This document shows, piece after piece, positions 53,090 to 61,579 of a stretch of 64,000 nt of DNA. The notes beneath the pieces were generated by a model. It was not told the origin of the DNA, searched no databases, and saw only the letters and a list, made by a program, of their open reading frames with translations. A program made the position numbers and the translations under genes. Source of the DNA: Janibacter cremeus. GTDB taxonomy: Bacteria > Actinomycetota > Actinomycetes > Actinomycetales > Dermatophilaceae. Where the stretch lies: the NCBI RefSeq assembly GCF_029395675.1, contig NZ_CP115184.1, positions 1,550,001-1,614,000 of the forward strand. Direction: 5' to 3'. Position 1 is the first letter of the stretch; the number at the start of each line of letters is the position of its first letter.

Positions 53090-56000
53090 ATGCTCCTGCG
53101 GATGACCGTCATCGATGCCCGACGTGGCACCGAGCGACCCGTGGAGGTCCGCGCCGAGCCCCACGACACGGCCCTCCACCTGCTCGAGGCGCTCGGGTCG
53201 CACGCGGATACTGCCGTGCACGTCGACGGCAGGAAGGTGCCGGCCGACGCACCGATCGGGCTTCCCCCGCTGCTCGACGGGAGCGTCCTCGTCCTCGGCC
53301 ACGAGGGCGACCACGGCGGCGCGAGGCCAATGACGCCCTCCCCCCTTCGTCTCACGTCGATCACGGGGCCCGATGCCGGGCGCACGCTCGACCTCGCACC
53401 CGGACGGCACGTGATCGGCCGCGGGGAGATGGCCTCCCTCCGGATCGCGGACGACACCCTCTCCCGCGAGCACCTGGTCGTCTCGGTGGACCGGGACGGC
53501 CTCCTGGTGCAGGAGCTGGACGCGACCAACGGCACCCTCGTCGACGACGAGGCCGTGCCGACCTCGGGCATCCGGGCGCGGACCGGCAGTCGGATCCGCG
53601 CCGGAAGCACCACGTTGGCCATCGAGGCCCACCGGTCACGCCCCTCCCGTCGGCGGCCTGGTGGCGCCGGGACGATCTCGGTGAACCCGACGCCGCGCCT
53701 GCCCTCCGCGCACGTCCCCCCGCGGATCACGATCCCGCAGGCGCCGAGCGCCCCGGCACGCCGCCGCATCCCGTGGGTGATGGTCCTCCTGCCGCTCCCC
53801 TTCGCCGCCCTCCTCGCCTTCTTCTTCGGCCCCCGGATGCTCCTCTTCGGGTTGCTCACACCGGTCCTGGCCATCGGGTCGACGCTCTCCGACCGCTCGT
53901 CCGCACGGCGCGACCACCGAGAGGCCCACGCCGAGTGGACGAGGGAGACCGCTCGGGTCGGCGAGCACCTCACGAGCGCCCTTGCGCTCGAACGTCGCGA
54001 GCGCCTCCGCGCGGCCCCGGATGCGACCGCACTGCTCGACGCGGCCCGCGGTGACTCCTCCCGGCTCTGGGAGCGTCGCGCCGGGCACCCGGAGTTCCTC
54101 GACCTGCGGCTGGGGCTGGCCCCGCTCCCCGCCCGCGTCGAGGTCGACCGCGGACACGGCGACCGGGCCCACCCCGTGCTCGAGGACGTCCCGCTCGTGG
54201 TCGACCTGGATGACGTCGGTGTTCTCGGGATCGCCGGTGGGCGCGACGGCCGCGATCGGCTCGCCCGCCATCTCCTCGCGCAGCTGACCGTGCTGCACTC
54301 CCACCACGACGTCGCGGTCTCGGTGGTGGCCACGGAGGAAGGGTGGTGGTCCCCCTTCCGCACCCTGGTTCATCTGCGGGAGCACCACGACGACCCCGGG
54401 ACGAGCCGGGCCACGACCACGGAGGACAGGGCGCTCGCCCTCTTCGCCGGGCACGCCGACGCGGCCCGTGAGCGGCGCCGGAGACGCTCCGCCGTGACAG
54501 CGGACGACGACGAGCCGACCACACTCGTCCTCGTCGTCGACGACGTCGACCGGTGGCGGAGCGACCCCAACCTGCGCACGGTCCTCGCGCAGGGGGGAGC
54601 CCACCGGATCCTCGTGGTCGCCCTCGCCGACACCGTCGAGGGACTCCCGCACGAGTGCGGAGCAATTGCCCGTCTGGACGGCGACCGGCTCACCCTGCAG
54701 GTCGCCGGCACGCAGGCCGCTCGCGGTGTCGTCGACGCGGTCGGACCCGCCTGGGCGGAGCGCGTGGCCGCAGCGCTGGCCCCCCTGCGGGACTCGACCC
54801 CCGATGCCGCCGGCGTGGGGCTCCCGGAGGCGACGCGCCTCGTCGACCTGCTCGGCCTCGATCCTGACGACCCGCCCGCGATCGGGACGGCATGGTCGGG
54901 CGCGACAGCCCGCCGTGGCGACCTCGACGTGGTCGTCGGCCAGGGCGCGGACGGCCCGTTCCGCCTCGACCTGCGCCATGACGGGCCCCACGCACTCGTG
55001 GCGGGCACCACCGGGTCGGGCAAGTCGGAGTTCCTGGAGAGCTGGGTGGCGTCGCTGGCGGCCCGTCTGTCACCGCAGGAGATCACCTTCGTGCTCGTCG
55101 ACTACAAGGGTGGCGCTGCCTTCGCCGAGTGTGCCCGCCTGCCGCACACCGTCGGGCTGCTCACCGACCTCGAGCCCGCGCAGGCCGAGCGGGCCCTCAC
55201 CAGCCTCGATGCCGAGCTGACCCGACGTGAGCGCATCCTGGCAGCATCGGGCGCCACGGACATCGACGACCACCGTGGTGACCCGCTGCCACGCCTGATG
55301 ATCGTCATCGACGAGTTCCGGATGCTGGCCGAGGAGCAGCCCGAGGCACTCGCCCACCTCATGAGGATCGCGGCCGTCGGTCGCTCCCTCGGTGTGCACC
55401 TCGTGCTGGCCACCCAGCGCCCGGGTGGCATCGTCTCCGCGGACATCAAGGCCAACGTCAACCTGCGTATCGCCCTGCGCGTGCGGGACCGTGTCGACAG
55501 CGACGACGTCCTCGGGGTCCCGGACGCGGTCGACATCCCGGAGTCCGCCCCCGGACGGGCCCTGGCACGGACCGGGGGGTCGCCCGCCCGTGCCTTCCAG
55601 ACCGGACGGGTCGCCGGCCACGCCGCGTCGGGCTCCGACGGAGTGGTCGTGCGCACCCCCGGAGAGCCCTGGCCGACCGCGAGCCGGCCGAGGGACCTCG
55701 GACCCACGGACCTGCAGCGGCTGACCGCCACGCTGGCCACGGCTGCAGCGGACCTCGGTATCACGCAGCCGCACCGACCGTGGTTGCCGCCGCTGCCCGA
55801 GACCATCAGCGCTGACGGGCTCCCGGTCCCAGCAGAGGACACCGGCGCCCCCTTCGCCCTCGTCGACCATCCGGAGCGTCAGCAGCAGGAGCCGCTCCTG
55901 TGGTCCCCGTCCGGGGGCCACTGGATGGTGGTCGGAGGTCCGGGGACCGGACGCACGACGACCATCGCCGCGATCGTCACGGCTGCCGCCGGTCGCTGGA

Positions 56001-57259
56001 CCCCCGACCGGCTGCAGGTGCAGATCATCGGTGACGGCTCCTCCCTCCTCAGCGATCTCGTCCGGCTGCCGCACGTGGGCAGCGTGGTCGACGGGGACGA
56101 CCGGCCGACGACCCGCCGCTTCCTCAGCCACCTCGAGGACGACCTCGCCGAGCGCCGGGCCCGGCTGCGCGCCAGCGGCCACTCGACCCTCGACGCCTGG
56201 TGGCAGGCGCACGCCGCCGACCCGTCGGGGGAGATGCCCCCGCCCCACCTGCTGCTGGCCGTCGACGGATGGGGACGCGCCACGCAGCCCATCGGCGGGA
56301 CGGACCTCGGGGAGACCGCGGAGCTGCTGGAGACGCTGCTGCGCGACGGCGTGGCAGCCGGCATCCGTTGCGTCGCCGCGGGAGGCCGGGAGCTGCTCTC
56401 CGGGCGGATCTCCTCGCTCGTCACCACCCGGCTCGTGCTGCACCTCCCCGACCGGGGGGATGCCTCGCTCGCCGGACTGAAGCCGTCGGAGTCCTCCGGG
56501 CCCGGGATCCCGGGGCGAGCGCGGGTACAACCGGGTGGACACCTCCTGCAGATCGCACGACCCGGTCCTGACGCCACCGGTCACTCGGTCTCCGGGCCCG
56601 AGCACGCACGCCCGTGGCGCGTCGAACCGCTGCCCGAGGCGGTGGCGGTCGCTCATCTCCCGGCAGGCAGCGTGGAGCGGATCCCGGTCGGCATCGGCGG
56701 CTGCGGACGCGAACCGGTGGCCTGGCGCGTCCCCGGCGCTCGCCGGATGCTCGTCTGCGGTCCGCCGGGCAGTGGCCGCACGACAGCCCTCATCACGATC
56801 GCCCGGCAGGCGTTGACCGCTGGGCATCCGGTGGTGCTCATCGGCCGGGGCGCGCTGGCCGACCACCCGGCCCTGGTCGAGGCCATGGTCTGCGGTCCTG
56901 AGGAGCGGGACCGTCTCATCGCCCTGCGGCGCACGCACCCGGACCTCGCGGTCGTGATCGACGACGCCGACCGTGTCGAGGACGAGCCCGTCGCCGAGGT
57001 GGTCAGGGAGATCCTGCGTCGGGTCGACGGTGACCGCGGCCTCGTCGTGGTGTCGACCACCACGCAGACGGCCGCGACCCGGGTCCGTGGCCTCGTGGCA
57101 GAGGTCGCGCGCTCTCGCGCCGGCGTGCTCCTGCAGCCGACGAGCCGCAGCGACGGGGACGCTCTCGGCCTGCGCGTGCCGCCACTCCCCCGGATCCCCG
57201 GCCGCGGGTACCTCATCACCCAGGGACGCGCCGAGGAGGTCCAGGTCGCGCGCACGTAG
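53090..57259 (+). CDS. EssC-like FHA-FtsK/SpoIIIE ATPase (orphan type VII-like)
   Basis: 1389 residues. Domains: N-terminal EssC-type fold (1-80), FHA domain (about 90-180; GRHVIGRGEMASLRIADDTLSREHL then NGTLV), two membrane helices (about 224-265; WVMVLLPLPFAALLAFFFG, MLLFGLLTPVLAIGSTL) and three FtsK-like ATPase modules. Module 1 (about 580-900) is intact: GTTGSGKSEF, LMIVIDEFRML. Module 2 (Walker A GGPGTGRTTT, around 947) and module 3 (GPPGSGRTTA, around 1221; VVIDDAD) have degenerate B motifs, as in EssC/EccC. No WXG100, EccB/D/E or EsaA gene lies in the window. The frame runs open 1.5 kb upstream, but composition and the -10 at 53078 support ATG 53090. Confidence 0.88.
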   Translation: MLLRMTVIDARRGTERPVEVRAEPHDTALHLLEALGSHADTAVHVDGRKVPADAPIGLPPLLDGSVLVLGHEGDHGGARPMTPSPLRLTSITGPDAGRTLDLAPGRHVIGRGEMASLRIADDTLSREHLVVSVDRDGLLVQELDATNGTLVDDEAVPTSGIRARTGSRIRAGSTTLAIEAHRSRPSRRRPGGAGTISVNPTPRLPSAHVPPRITIPQAPSAPARRRIPWVMVLLPLPFAALLAFFFGPRMLLFGLLTPVLAIGSTLSDRSSARRDHREAHAEWTRETARVGEHLTSALALERRERLRAAPDATALLDAARGDSSRLWERRAGHPEFLDLRLGLAPLPARVEVDRGHGDRAHPVLEDVPLVVDLDDVGVLGIAGGRDGRDRLARHLLAQLTVLHSHHDVAVSVVATEEGWWSPFRTLVHLREHHDDPGTSRATTTEDRALALFAGHADAARERRRRRSAVTADDDEPTTLVLVVDDVDRWRSDPNLRTVLAQGGAHRILVVALADTVEGLPHECGAIARLDGDRLTLQVAGTQAARGVVDAVGPAWAERVAAALAPLRDSTPDAAGVGLPEATRLVDLLGLDPDDPPAIGTAWSGATARRGDLDVVVGQGADGPFRLDLRHDGPHALVAGTTGSGKSEFLESWVASLAARLSPQEITFVLVDYKGGAAFAECARLPHTVGLLTDLEPAQAERALTSLDAELTRRERILAASGATDIDDHRGDPLPRLMIVIDEFRMLAEEQPEALAHLMRIAAVGRSLGVHLVLATQRPGGIVSADIKANVNLRIALRVRDRVDSDDVLGVPDAVDIPESAPGRALARTGGSPARAFQTGRVAGHAASGSDGVVVRTPGEPWPTASRPRDLGPTDLQRLTATLATAAADLGITQPHRPWLPPLPETISADGLPVPAEDTGAPFALVDHPERQQQEPLLWSPSGGHWMVVGGPGTGRTTTIAAIVTAAAGRWTPDRLQVQIIGDGSSLLSDLVRLPHVGSVVDGDDRPTTRRFLSHLEDDLAERRARLRASGHSTLDAWWQAHAADPSGEMPPPHLLLAVDGWGRATQPIGGTDLGETAELLETLLRDGVAAGIRCVAAGGRELLSGRISSLVTTRLVLHLPDRGDASLAGLKPSESSGPGIPGRARVQPGGHLLQIARPGPDATGHSVSGPEHARPWRVEPLPEAVAVAHLPAGSVERIPVGIGGCGREPVAWRVPGARRMLVCGPPGSGRTTALITIARQALTAGHPVVLIGRGALADHPALVEAMVCGPEERDRLIALRRTHPDLAVVIDDADRVEDEPVAEVVREILRRVDGDRGLVVVSTTTQTAATRVRGLVAEVARSRAGVLLQPTSRSDGDALGLRVPPLPRIPGRGYLITQGRAEEVQVART

Positions 57260-57290
57260 TGCCGGATCGGGCGCACGGTCAGCAGAGGGG

Positions 57291-57372
57291 AGGGACAAGG
57301 GCGAGGTCGGCTCGACTCAGGCCCCGCAGCCCGAGCCGAAGGGACAAGGGCGAGGTCGGCCCGGCTCAGGCC
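57291..57372. repeat. Two direct 33-bp repeats downstream of the EssC-like gene
   Basis: The 33 bp at 57291-57323 recur at 57340-57372 with two mismatches (AGGGACAAGGGCGAGGTCGG core). They lie in the 210-bp gap between the EssC-like gene and the convergent amidase gene. No coding potential seen. Confidence 0.75.
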
Positions 57373-57425
57373 GAAGTTCGCACCGTGTGACTGGATGGAG
57401 GCCGAGACCGAGCCGTGCGAACTTC
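57373..57425. repeat. Inverted repeat GAAGTTCGCAC after the direct repeats
   Basis: Perfect 11-bp arms (57373-57383 and 57415-57425) around a 31-nt spacer, adjacent to the direct repeats. May act as terminator between the convergent genes or be a remnant of a small mobile element; no transposase is near. Confidence 0.65.
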
Positions 57426-57469
57426 ACGCCAAGGGCAGACCTCGTACTTGGCCCGCGGACACACGATGC

Positions 57470-59176
57470 TCACGGGAGCGGAGGCGTGCGCGGCGGCGTG
57501 ATGCGCCGCTCCCCCGTCGCCTCGAAGGCGGCCGCCATCGTCAGCAATGCGTTGTCGTCCCAGCCGCGCCCGGCGAAGGTCAGCCCGACCGGCATGCCGA
57601 TGTCGGCCATCGTGCCCATGGGGACCGTGACCGTCGGGATGCCCAGGTGCCGCGGGACGAGGTTGCCGTTGGCCACCCAGACCCCGTTGCGCCAGGCCAG
57701 GTCCGCCGAGGCCTCGTCCACGTCCGCGTCGGCGGGCCCGACGTCGGCGACCGCGGGGAAGATCACCGCGTCCAGACCGAGGGCGTCCATCCACTCCTCG
57801 AGGTCCACGCGGCGGGTCTCCTCGAGGCCGCGCAGGCCCCCTTCGAGCAGCGGGAGCGAGGTGACGTCCTCGACGACCCCCACCTCACGGGCACGGGTGA
57901 CGTAGTCCGCGAGGTCGACGTCGGGCTCGCCGTAGCGGTCGGGGAGGGCCCCCTCCGGCTGGGGGAAGATCGCCGGCCCGTCGACATCGACGAGCCGGTG
58001 CAGGTGCGGGTCGCCGTTGGCGCGCAGGAAAGTCTCCCACCCCCACATCGCCTGCTCCCAGATCTCCTCCTCGAGGTAGCCCTGCGGCAGCAGCCCGCGG
58101 GTGGCGACCGTCGGGGCACCGGCGCGGTCACCCTCGTAGTTCGACACCACGGGGAAGTCGGTCTCCACGACCTGCGCACCGACCGCCTCGAGGTCGGCGC
58201 GGGCCGCCTCGAAGAGCGCCAGGACGCTGGGCCGGGGCACGATCCGCTCCCCCGTCGGCCCGCCGAAGCCGGTGCCGGTCCCGGCGTCCTCGTCGGTGCC
58301 GAGGTACATCCGCGGCACCCCCAGACGCAGTCCGCGAAGGGGGGCACCGTCGCCGGTGCGCAGGGCCGGGTAGGAGTCCGGTCGCACGCTCGAGGACGCG
58401 GGCACCTCGATCCACGGCTGGGTACGCCACAGGTCTCCCGTGGTGTCCGGGTCGTCGACGACGACCACGTCGAGCACCTCGAGCAGGTCGGCCATCGTGC
58501 GGGTCTGCGGGACGACGACATCCATCGACGGAACGAGTGGCCAGTTGCCGCGCACCGAGATGACCCCGCGCGAGGGCGTGTACGCGCACAGGGCGTTGTT
58601 GCTCGCCGGCGCCCGTCCGGAGGACCACGTCTCCTCGCCGAGGCCGAAGGCCGCGAAGCTGGCCGCGGTCGCGGTCCCGGACCCGTTGGAGGACCCGGAG
58701 GCGAAGGCGGCGGTGAGGTACTCGGCGTTGTACGGGCTCTCGGCCCGGCCGTAGAGGCCCCGCTGCATCCCGCCGTTGGCCATGGGCGGCATGTTCGTCA
58801 GGCCGATGAGCACCGCCCCACCCGCGCGCAGCCGCGCGATGGTGAAGGCATCATGCTGGGCCACGAGGTCGGCGAAGGCCGGGGAGCCGCTCGCGCAGGT
58901 CAGCCCCCTGGCGAGGTAGGAGTCCTTGGCGGTGTAGGGGATCCCGTCGAGGGGCCCGAGCGGCTGGCCGTCGGCACGGCGGCGGTCGGCGGCGCGGGCC
59001 TCCTCGAGCGCCTGCGGGTTGGGCACGACGACCGCGTTGAGCCGGATGCCGTCGGTGTCGTAGGCGGCGATGCGCGCGAGGTAGGCCGTGACCAGCTCCT
59101 CGCTCGTCGTCTCGCCCGAGGCCAGTGCCGCGCGCAGGGAGGCGATGTCGGCCTCGACGACGTCGAAACCACCCAT
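57470..59176 (-). CDS. Amidase (amidase signature family)
   Basis: 568 residues. Catalytic Lys in GIPYTAKDSYLARG (around residue 83); the amidase-signature loop FASGSSNGSGTATAASFAAFGLGEET (around residues 155-180) holds the cis-Ser and nucleophile Ser. C-terminal GIPTVTVPMGTMADIGMPVGLTFAGRGWDD is typical. GatA is unlikely: too long, and no gatB/gatC nearby. Substrate unknown, perhaps nicotinamide-like or peptide amides. ATG 59176 overlaps the stop of the upstream membrane protein gene (TGATG). Confidence 0.87.
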   Translation of the reverse strand: MGGFDVVEADIASLRAALASGETTSEELVTAYLARIAAYDTDGIRLNAVVVPNPQALEEARAADRRRADGQPLGPLDGIPYTAKDSYLARGLTCASGSPAFADLVAQHDAFTIARLRAGGAVLIGLTNMPPMANGGMQRGLYGRAESPYNAEYLTAAFASGSSNGSGTATAASFAAFGLGEETWSSGRAPASNNALCAYTPSRGVISVRGNWPLVPSMDVVVPQTRTMADLLEVLDVVVVDDPDTTGDLWRTQPWIEVPASSSVRPDSYPALRTGDGAPLRGLRLGVPRMYLGTDEDAGTGTGFGGPTGERIVPRPSVLALFEAARADLEAVGAQVVETDFPVVSNYEGDRAGAPTVATRGLLPQGYLEEEIWEQAMWGWETFLRANGDPHLHRLVDVDGPAIFPQPEGALPDRYGEPDVDLADYVTRAREVGVVEDVTSLPLLEGGLRGLEETRRVDLEEWMDALGLDAVIFPAVADVGPADADVDEASADLAWRNGVWVANGNLVPRHLGIPTVTVPMGTMADIGMPVGLTFAGRGWDDNALLTMAAAFEATGERRITPPRTPPLP

Positions 59177-59574
59177 CACAGGGCCCGGTCGTCGAAGTCG
59201 TGCGCCGGCGACAGCAGGGCGGCGGCGATGCCGACGACCGCGAGGAGGGCCAGTCCCAGGCCGAACCACAGCCCCGTCGACGTGCCGAGCGTCCACGACG
59301 CCGGCAGGAGCAGCAGGTTCCACACGATCGTCGGGGTCCGCGGCCACACGCGGCCCCGCAGCCAGGACATCCCGACGGCGAGGAGCAGGAGGGCGAAGAT
59401 CAACGAGACCACGAGGGACATGGACGCCGTGTTGGCGTCGAAGGCCTGGTCCGCGAGCAGCTCGAGGGCGTACATCCCTGCGGTCACGAAGAGCAGTGCC
59501 GACTCGACGAGGCAGACGGTGCCTGCGACGCGAGGGGGCACGAGGGGATCGACGGGAAGGTTCTGGAGGGTCAC
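59176..59574 (-). CDS. Small integral membrane protein, function unknown
   Basis: 132 residues with four membrane segments (VAGTVCLVESALLFVTAGMYALELL, MSLVVSLIFALLLLAVGMSWL, TPTIVWNLLLLPASWTLG, LWFGLGLALLAVVGIAAALL). GTG 59574 follows a TACCCT -10 by 6 nt. Coupled to the amidase gene. The four-helix pattern resembles other unassigned actinobacterial membrane proteins; I cannot name the family. Confidence 0.75.
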   Translation of the reverse strand: MTLQNLPVDPLVPPRVAGTVCLVESALLFVTAGMYALELLADQAFDANTASMSLVVSLIFALLLLAVGMSWLRGRVWPRTPTIVWNLLLLPASWTLGTSTGLWFGLGLALLAVVGIAAALLSPAHDFDDRAL

Positions 59575-59580
59575 GCCAGC

Positions 59581-59586
59581 AGGGTA
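59581..59586 (-). promoter_or_regulatory. -10 element of the membrane protein-amidase operon
   Basis: TACCCT on the minus strand ends 6 nt before GTG 59574; leaderless transcript likely. Confidence 0.5.
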
Positions 59587-59624
59587 GGTGACGCGGCACA
59601 CGTCAAGTGACACGCGAGTAAGTC

Positions 59625-59655
59625 TCGACACACGGGGTGGTCGTCGCGGTATCTT
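59625..59655 (+). promoter_or_regulatory. Putative whiB1 promoter
   Basis: TCGACA (59625-59630) and TATCTT (59650-59655) with a 19-bp spacer form a sigma-A-like promoter. It leaves a leader of about 110 nt before whiB1, unlike the leaderless genes around it; the leader contains an AT-rich stretch near 59680. Confidence 0.45.
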
Positions 59656-59770
59656 GGAGTTTCGTGTGTCCGAGGCAATGAAATTTTTCCGGCGACCCGG
59701 ATCGTTACCCCACTGGCACCACCCATCAGGCCACTGACGACCTCCCCCGACATCAAGGAGCACATCCCCC

Positions 59771-60019
59771 ATGGATTGGCGCGACCGCGCAGCCTGTCTG
59801 GACGAGGATCCAGAACTCTTCTTCCCCATCGGCAACACCGGCCCCGCGATCGCGCAGATCGAGGAGGCCAAGAAGGTGTGCCGTCGCTGCGAGGTCATCG
59901 ACACCTGTCTCCAGTGGGCGCTCGAGTCCGGTCAGGACGCCGGTGTCTGGGGCGGACTCTCCGAGGACGAGCGCCGCGCGCTCAAGCGCCGCAAGGCCCG
60001 CGCCCGCCGCGCCGGCTGA
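59771..60019 (+). CDS. whiB1: WhiB1-type [4Fe-4S] transcriptional regulator
   Basis: 82 residues, NO-sensitive iron-sulfur DNA-binding protein. Cluster cysteines at 9, 37, 40 and 46 (RAACLDEDPELFF; VCRRCEVIDTC), the turn GVWGGLSEDERRALKRR and a basic C-terminus. Closest to WhiB1 of M. tb. by its MDWR start and DPELFFP(I/V)GN motif. AAGGAG ribosome site 10 nt before the ATG. Neighbouring pdtaS (convergent) reproduces the Rv3219-Rv3220c arrangement. Interaction with the primary sigma factor is expected. Confidence 0.95.
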   Translation: MDWRDRAACLDEDPELFFPIGNTGPAIAQIEEAKKVCRRCEVIDTCLQWALESGQDAGVWGGLSEDERRALKRRKARARRAG

Positions 60020-60084
60020 GCCCCCACGCACGCTGACCACCGTCTCCGAGCACCTGCTCGGGGGCGGTTTCGTCGTGTGGGGGC
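60020..60084. terminator. Bidirectional terminator between whiB1 and pdtaS
   Basis: Outer 8-bp stem GCCCCCAC / GTGGGGGC (60020-60027 and 60077-60084) encloses an inner hairpin CCGAGC-ACCT-GCTCGG (60046-60061). It fills the gap between the two convergent genes. Confidence 0.7.
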
Positions 60085-60086
60085 CG

Positions 60087-61550
60087 TCAGCGGTCGACGC
60101 CCTGCAGGCGGGCGCTGAACCGCACCCGGGTCCCCCGCGGCTCGGCGTCGTCCCAGCGGATCTGGCCACCGAGGTCCTGCACCATCGACGTGACGATCCG
60201 CGTCCCCAGACCGGCCCGGCTCGGTCGGAAGCCCCTCGGCAGTCCCGCCCCGTCGTCGACGACGGTGACCCGCAGGATGTCGCTCTCCCCCTCGTCGGAG
60301 CGGTGGGCGTCCACCTCGACGGTGCCACCGTCCGGGATCCCGTGCTCGACCGCGTTCTGGATCAGCTCCGAGAGGATCAGGCCGATGGCCGTCGCGTCCT
60401 CTGCCTGCATCATCCCGAAGGACCCGGTGAACCTCGAGTCGATCGCGCCCGTCGTCCGCGCCACCTCGACGACCGCCCGCAGGCCCCGCACCGCGATGTT
60501 GTCGAAGTCGACCGTCTCCGCGAACCCGGTGCTCAGCGCCTCGTAGATCATCGCGATGACGCCGACGCGCCGCTCGGCCTCCGTCAACGCGATCCGGGCG
60601 GACTCCTCCGGCATGCGTCGCGACTGCATGCGCAGCAGCGCCGCGACCGTCTGGAGGTTGTTCTTCACCCGGTGGTGGATCTCGCGGATGGTCTGGTCCT
60701 TGGTCATCAGCTCCTCGCCGTGCCGGCGCAGCTCGGAGATGTTGCGGACCAGGACGATCGCCCCGTGGCGCTGCCTCCCTCTCATGAGCGGGATCGCCCG
60801 CATCGCGAGCGCGGCTCCGTCCGTGCTGACATCCGCACGCCACGCCGCGCGTCCCATCGCCACCATGGCCAGGCTCTCGTCGACCTGGCCGACCTGCGCG
60901 GCGAGGGCGCTGACCACGCGGACGAGGACCTCCGACTCGAGCGGGCCCTGGTGGCCCAGCTGGCGGATGGCGCTGACCGCATTGGGCGAGGCGTACTCGA
61001 CGACCCCCGCGGCGTCGAGGCGGATCACGCCGTCACCCACGCGCGGCGCGCCCTGCCGCACGCCGCTCGGCGAGTACCCCGGCGTGGGCCAGCTGCCCTC
61101 GGGCACCATCGCGAAGAGGTCGTCGCCCATCGCCCCGTAGCACTCCTGCAGGCGGGTGTCCGGCCGGCCGCTGTCGAGCAGGTCGTGGATGCTCAGCACA
61201 CCGATCGTGCGGCCGTTGCGGCGCACGGGACGAGCCCGCTCGTGGATGAGGTCCTGCCCACGGGTGCGGACGTGCTCGCTCATCCCCTCCCGCGCGGCGT
61301 CGGAGACGAGGTCACCGAAGACGGCGCTGGCACCGAGGCCGACGGCCTCCTCGACGAAGACCATCGGTCCGGTCATCGGTCGCGTGTGGGCAGCCGCGAC
61401 CCAGCCGTCCTCCTGGGCGAGCCACAGGACGAGGTCGCTGAAGGCCAGGTCGGCGAGCACCTGCCAGTCCTCGATGAGCAGGTGCAGCCGCTCGGCGTCG
61501 CCCGCCTCGAGGCCGGGGGTGATCCGCAGGAAGTCCGCCAGTGTCCGCAC
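60087..61550 (-). CDS. pdtaS: Two-component sensor kinase PdtaS
   Basis: Cytosolic histidine kinase that phosphorylates the ANTAR antiterminator PdtaR. 487 residues: N-terminal GAF (about 1-150), PAS (about 155-275), HisKA_2 dimerisation helix with phosphoacceptor His in IREIHHRVKNNLQTVAALLRMQSRR (around residue 291), and HATPase (SELIQNAVEHGI N box; VDDGAGLPRGF; GLGTRIV). No membrane segments. GTG 61550 follows a TAGGAT -10 by 6 nt. No pdtaR gene in the window, as in M. tb. where it is elsewhere. Confidence 0.94.
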   Translation of the reverse strand: MRTLADFLRITPGLEAGDAERLHLLIEDWQVLADLAFSDLVLWLAQEDGWVAAAHTRPMTGPMVFVEEAVGLGASAVFGDLVSDAAREGMSEHVRTRGQDLIHERARPVRRNGRTIGVLSIHDLLDSGRPDTRLQECYGAMGDDLFAMVPEGSWPTPGYSPSGVRQGAPRVGDGVIRLDAAGVVEYASPNAVSAIRQLGHQGPLESEVLVRVVSALAAQVGQVDESLAMVAMGRAAWRADVSTDGAALAMRAIPLMRGRQRHGAIVLVRNISELRRHGEELMTKDQTIREIHHRVKNNLQTVAALLRMQSRRMPEESARIALTEAERRVGVIAMIYEALSTGFAETVDFDNIAVRGLRAVVEVARTTGAIDSRFTGSFGMMQAEDATAIGLILSELIQNAVEHGIPDGGTVEVDAHRSDEGESDILRVTVVDDGAGLPRGFRPSRAGLGTRIVTSMVQDLGGQIRWDDAEPRGTRVRFSARLQGVDR

Positions 61551-61556
61551 GCCGTG

Positions 61557-61562
61557 ATCCTA
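61557..61562 (-). promoter_or_regulatory. -10 element of pdtaS
   Basis: TAGGAT on the minus strand ends 6 nt before GTG 61550; leaderless transcript likely. Confidence 0.5.
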
Positions 61563-61579
61563 ACGACGTGCGACACCGG

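Noticed and set aside
57373..57425. IS element end
   Set aside because: Inverted arms are only 53 bp apart in total and no transposase remnant is present; kept only as a repeat.
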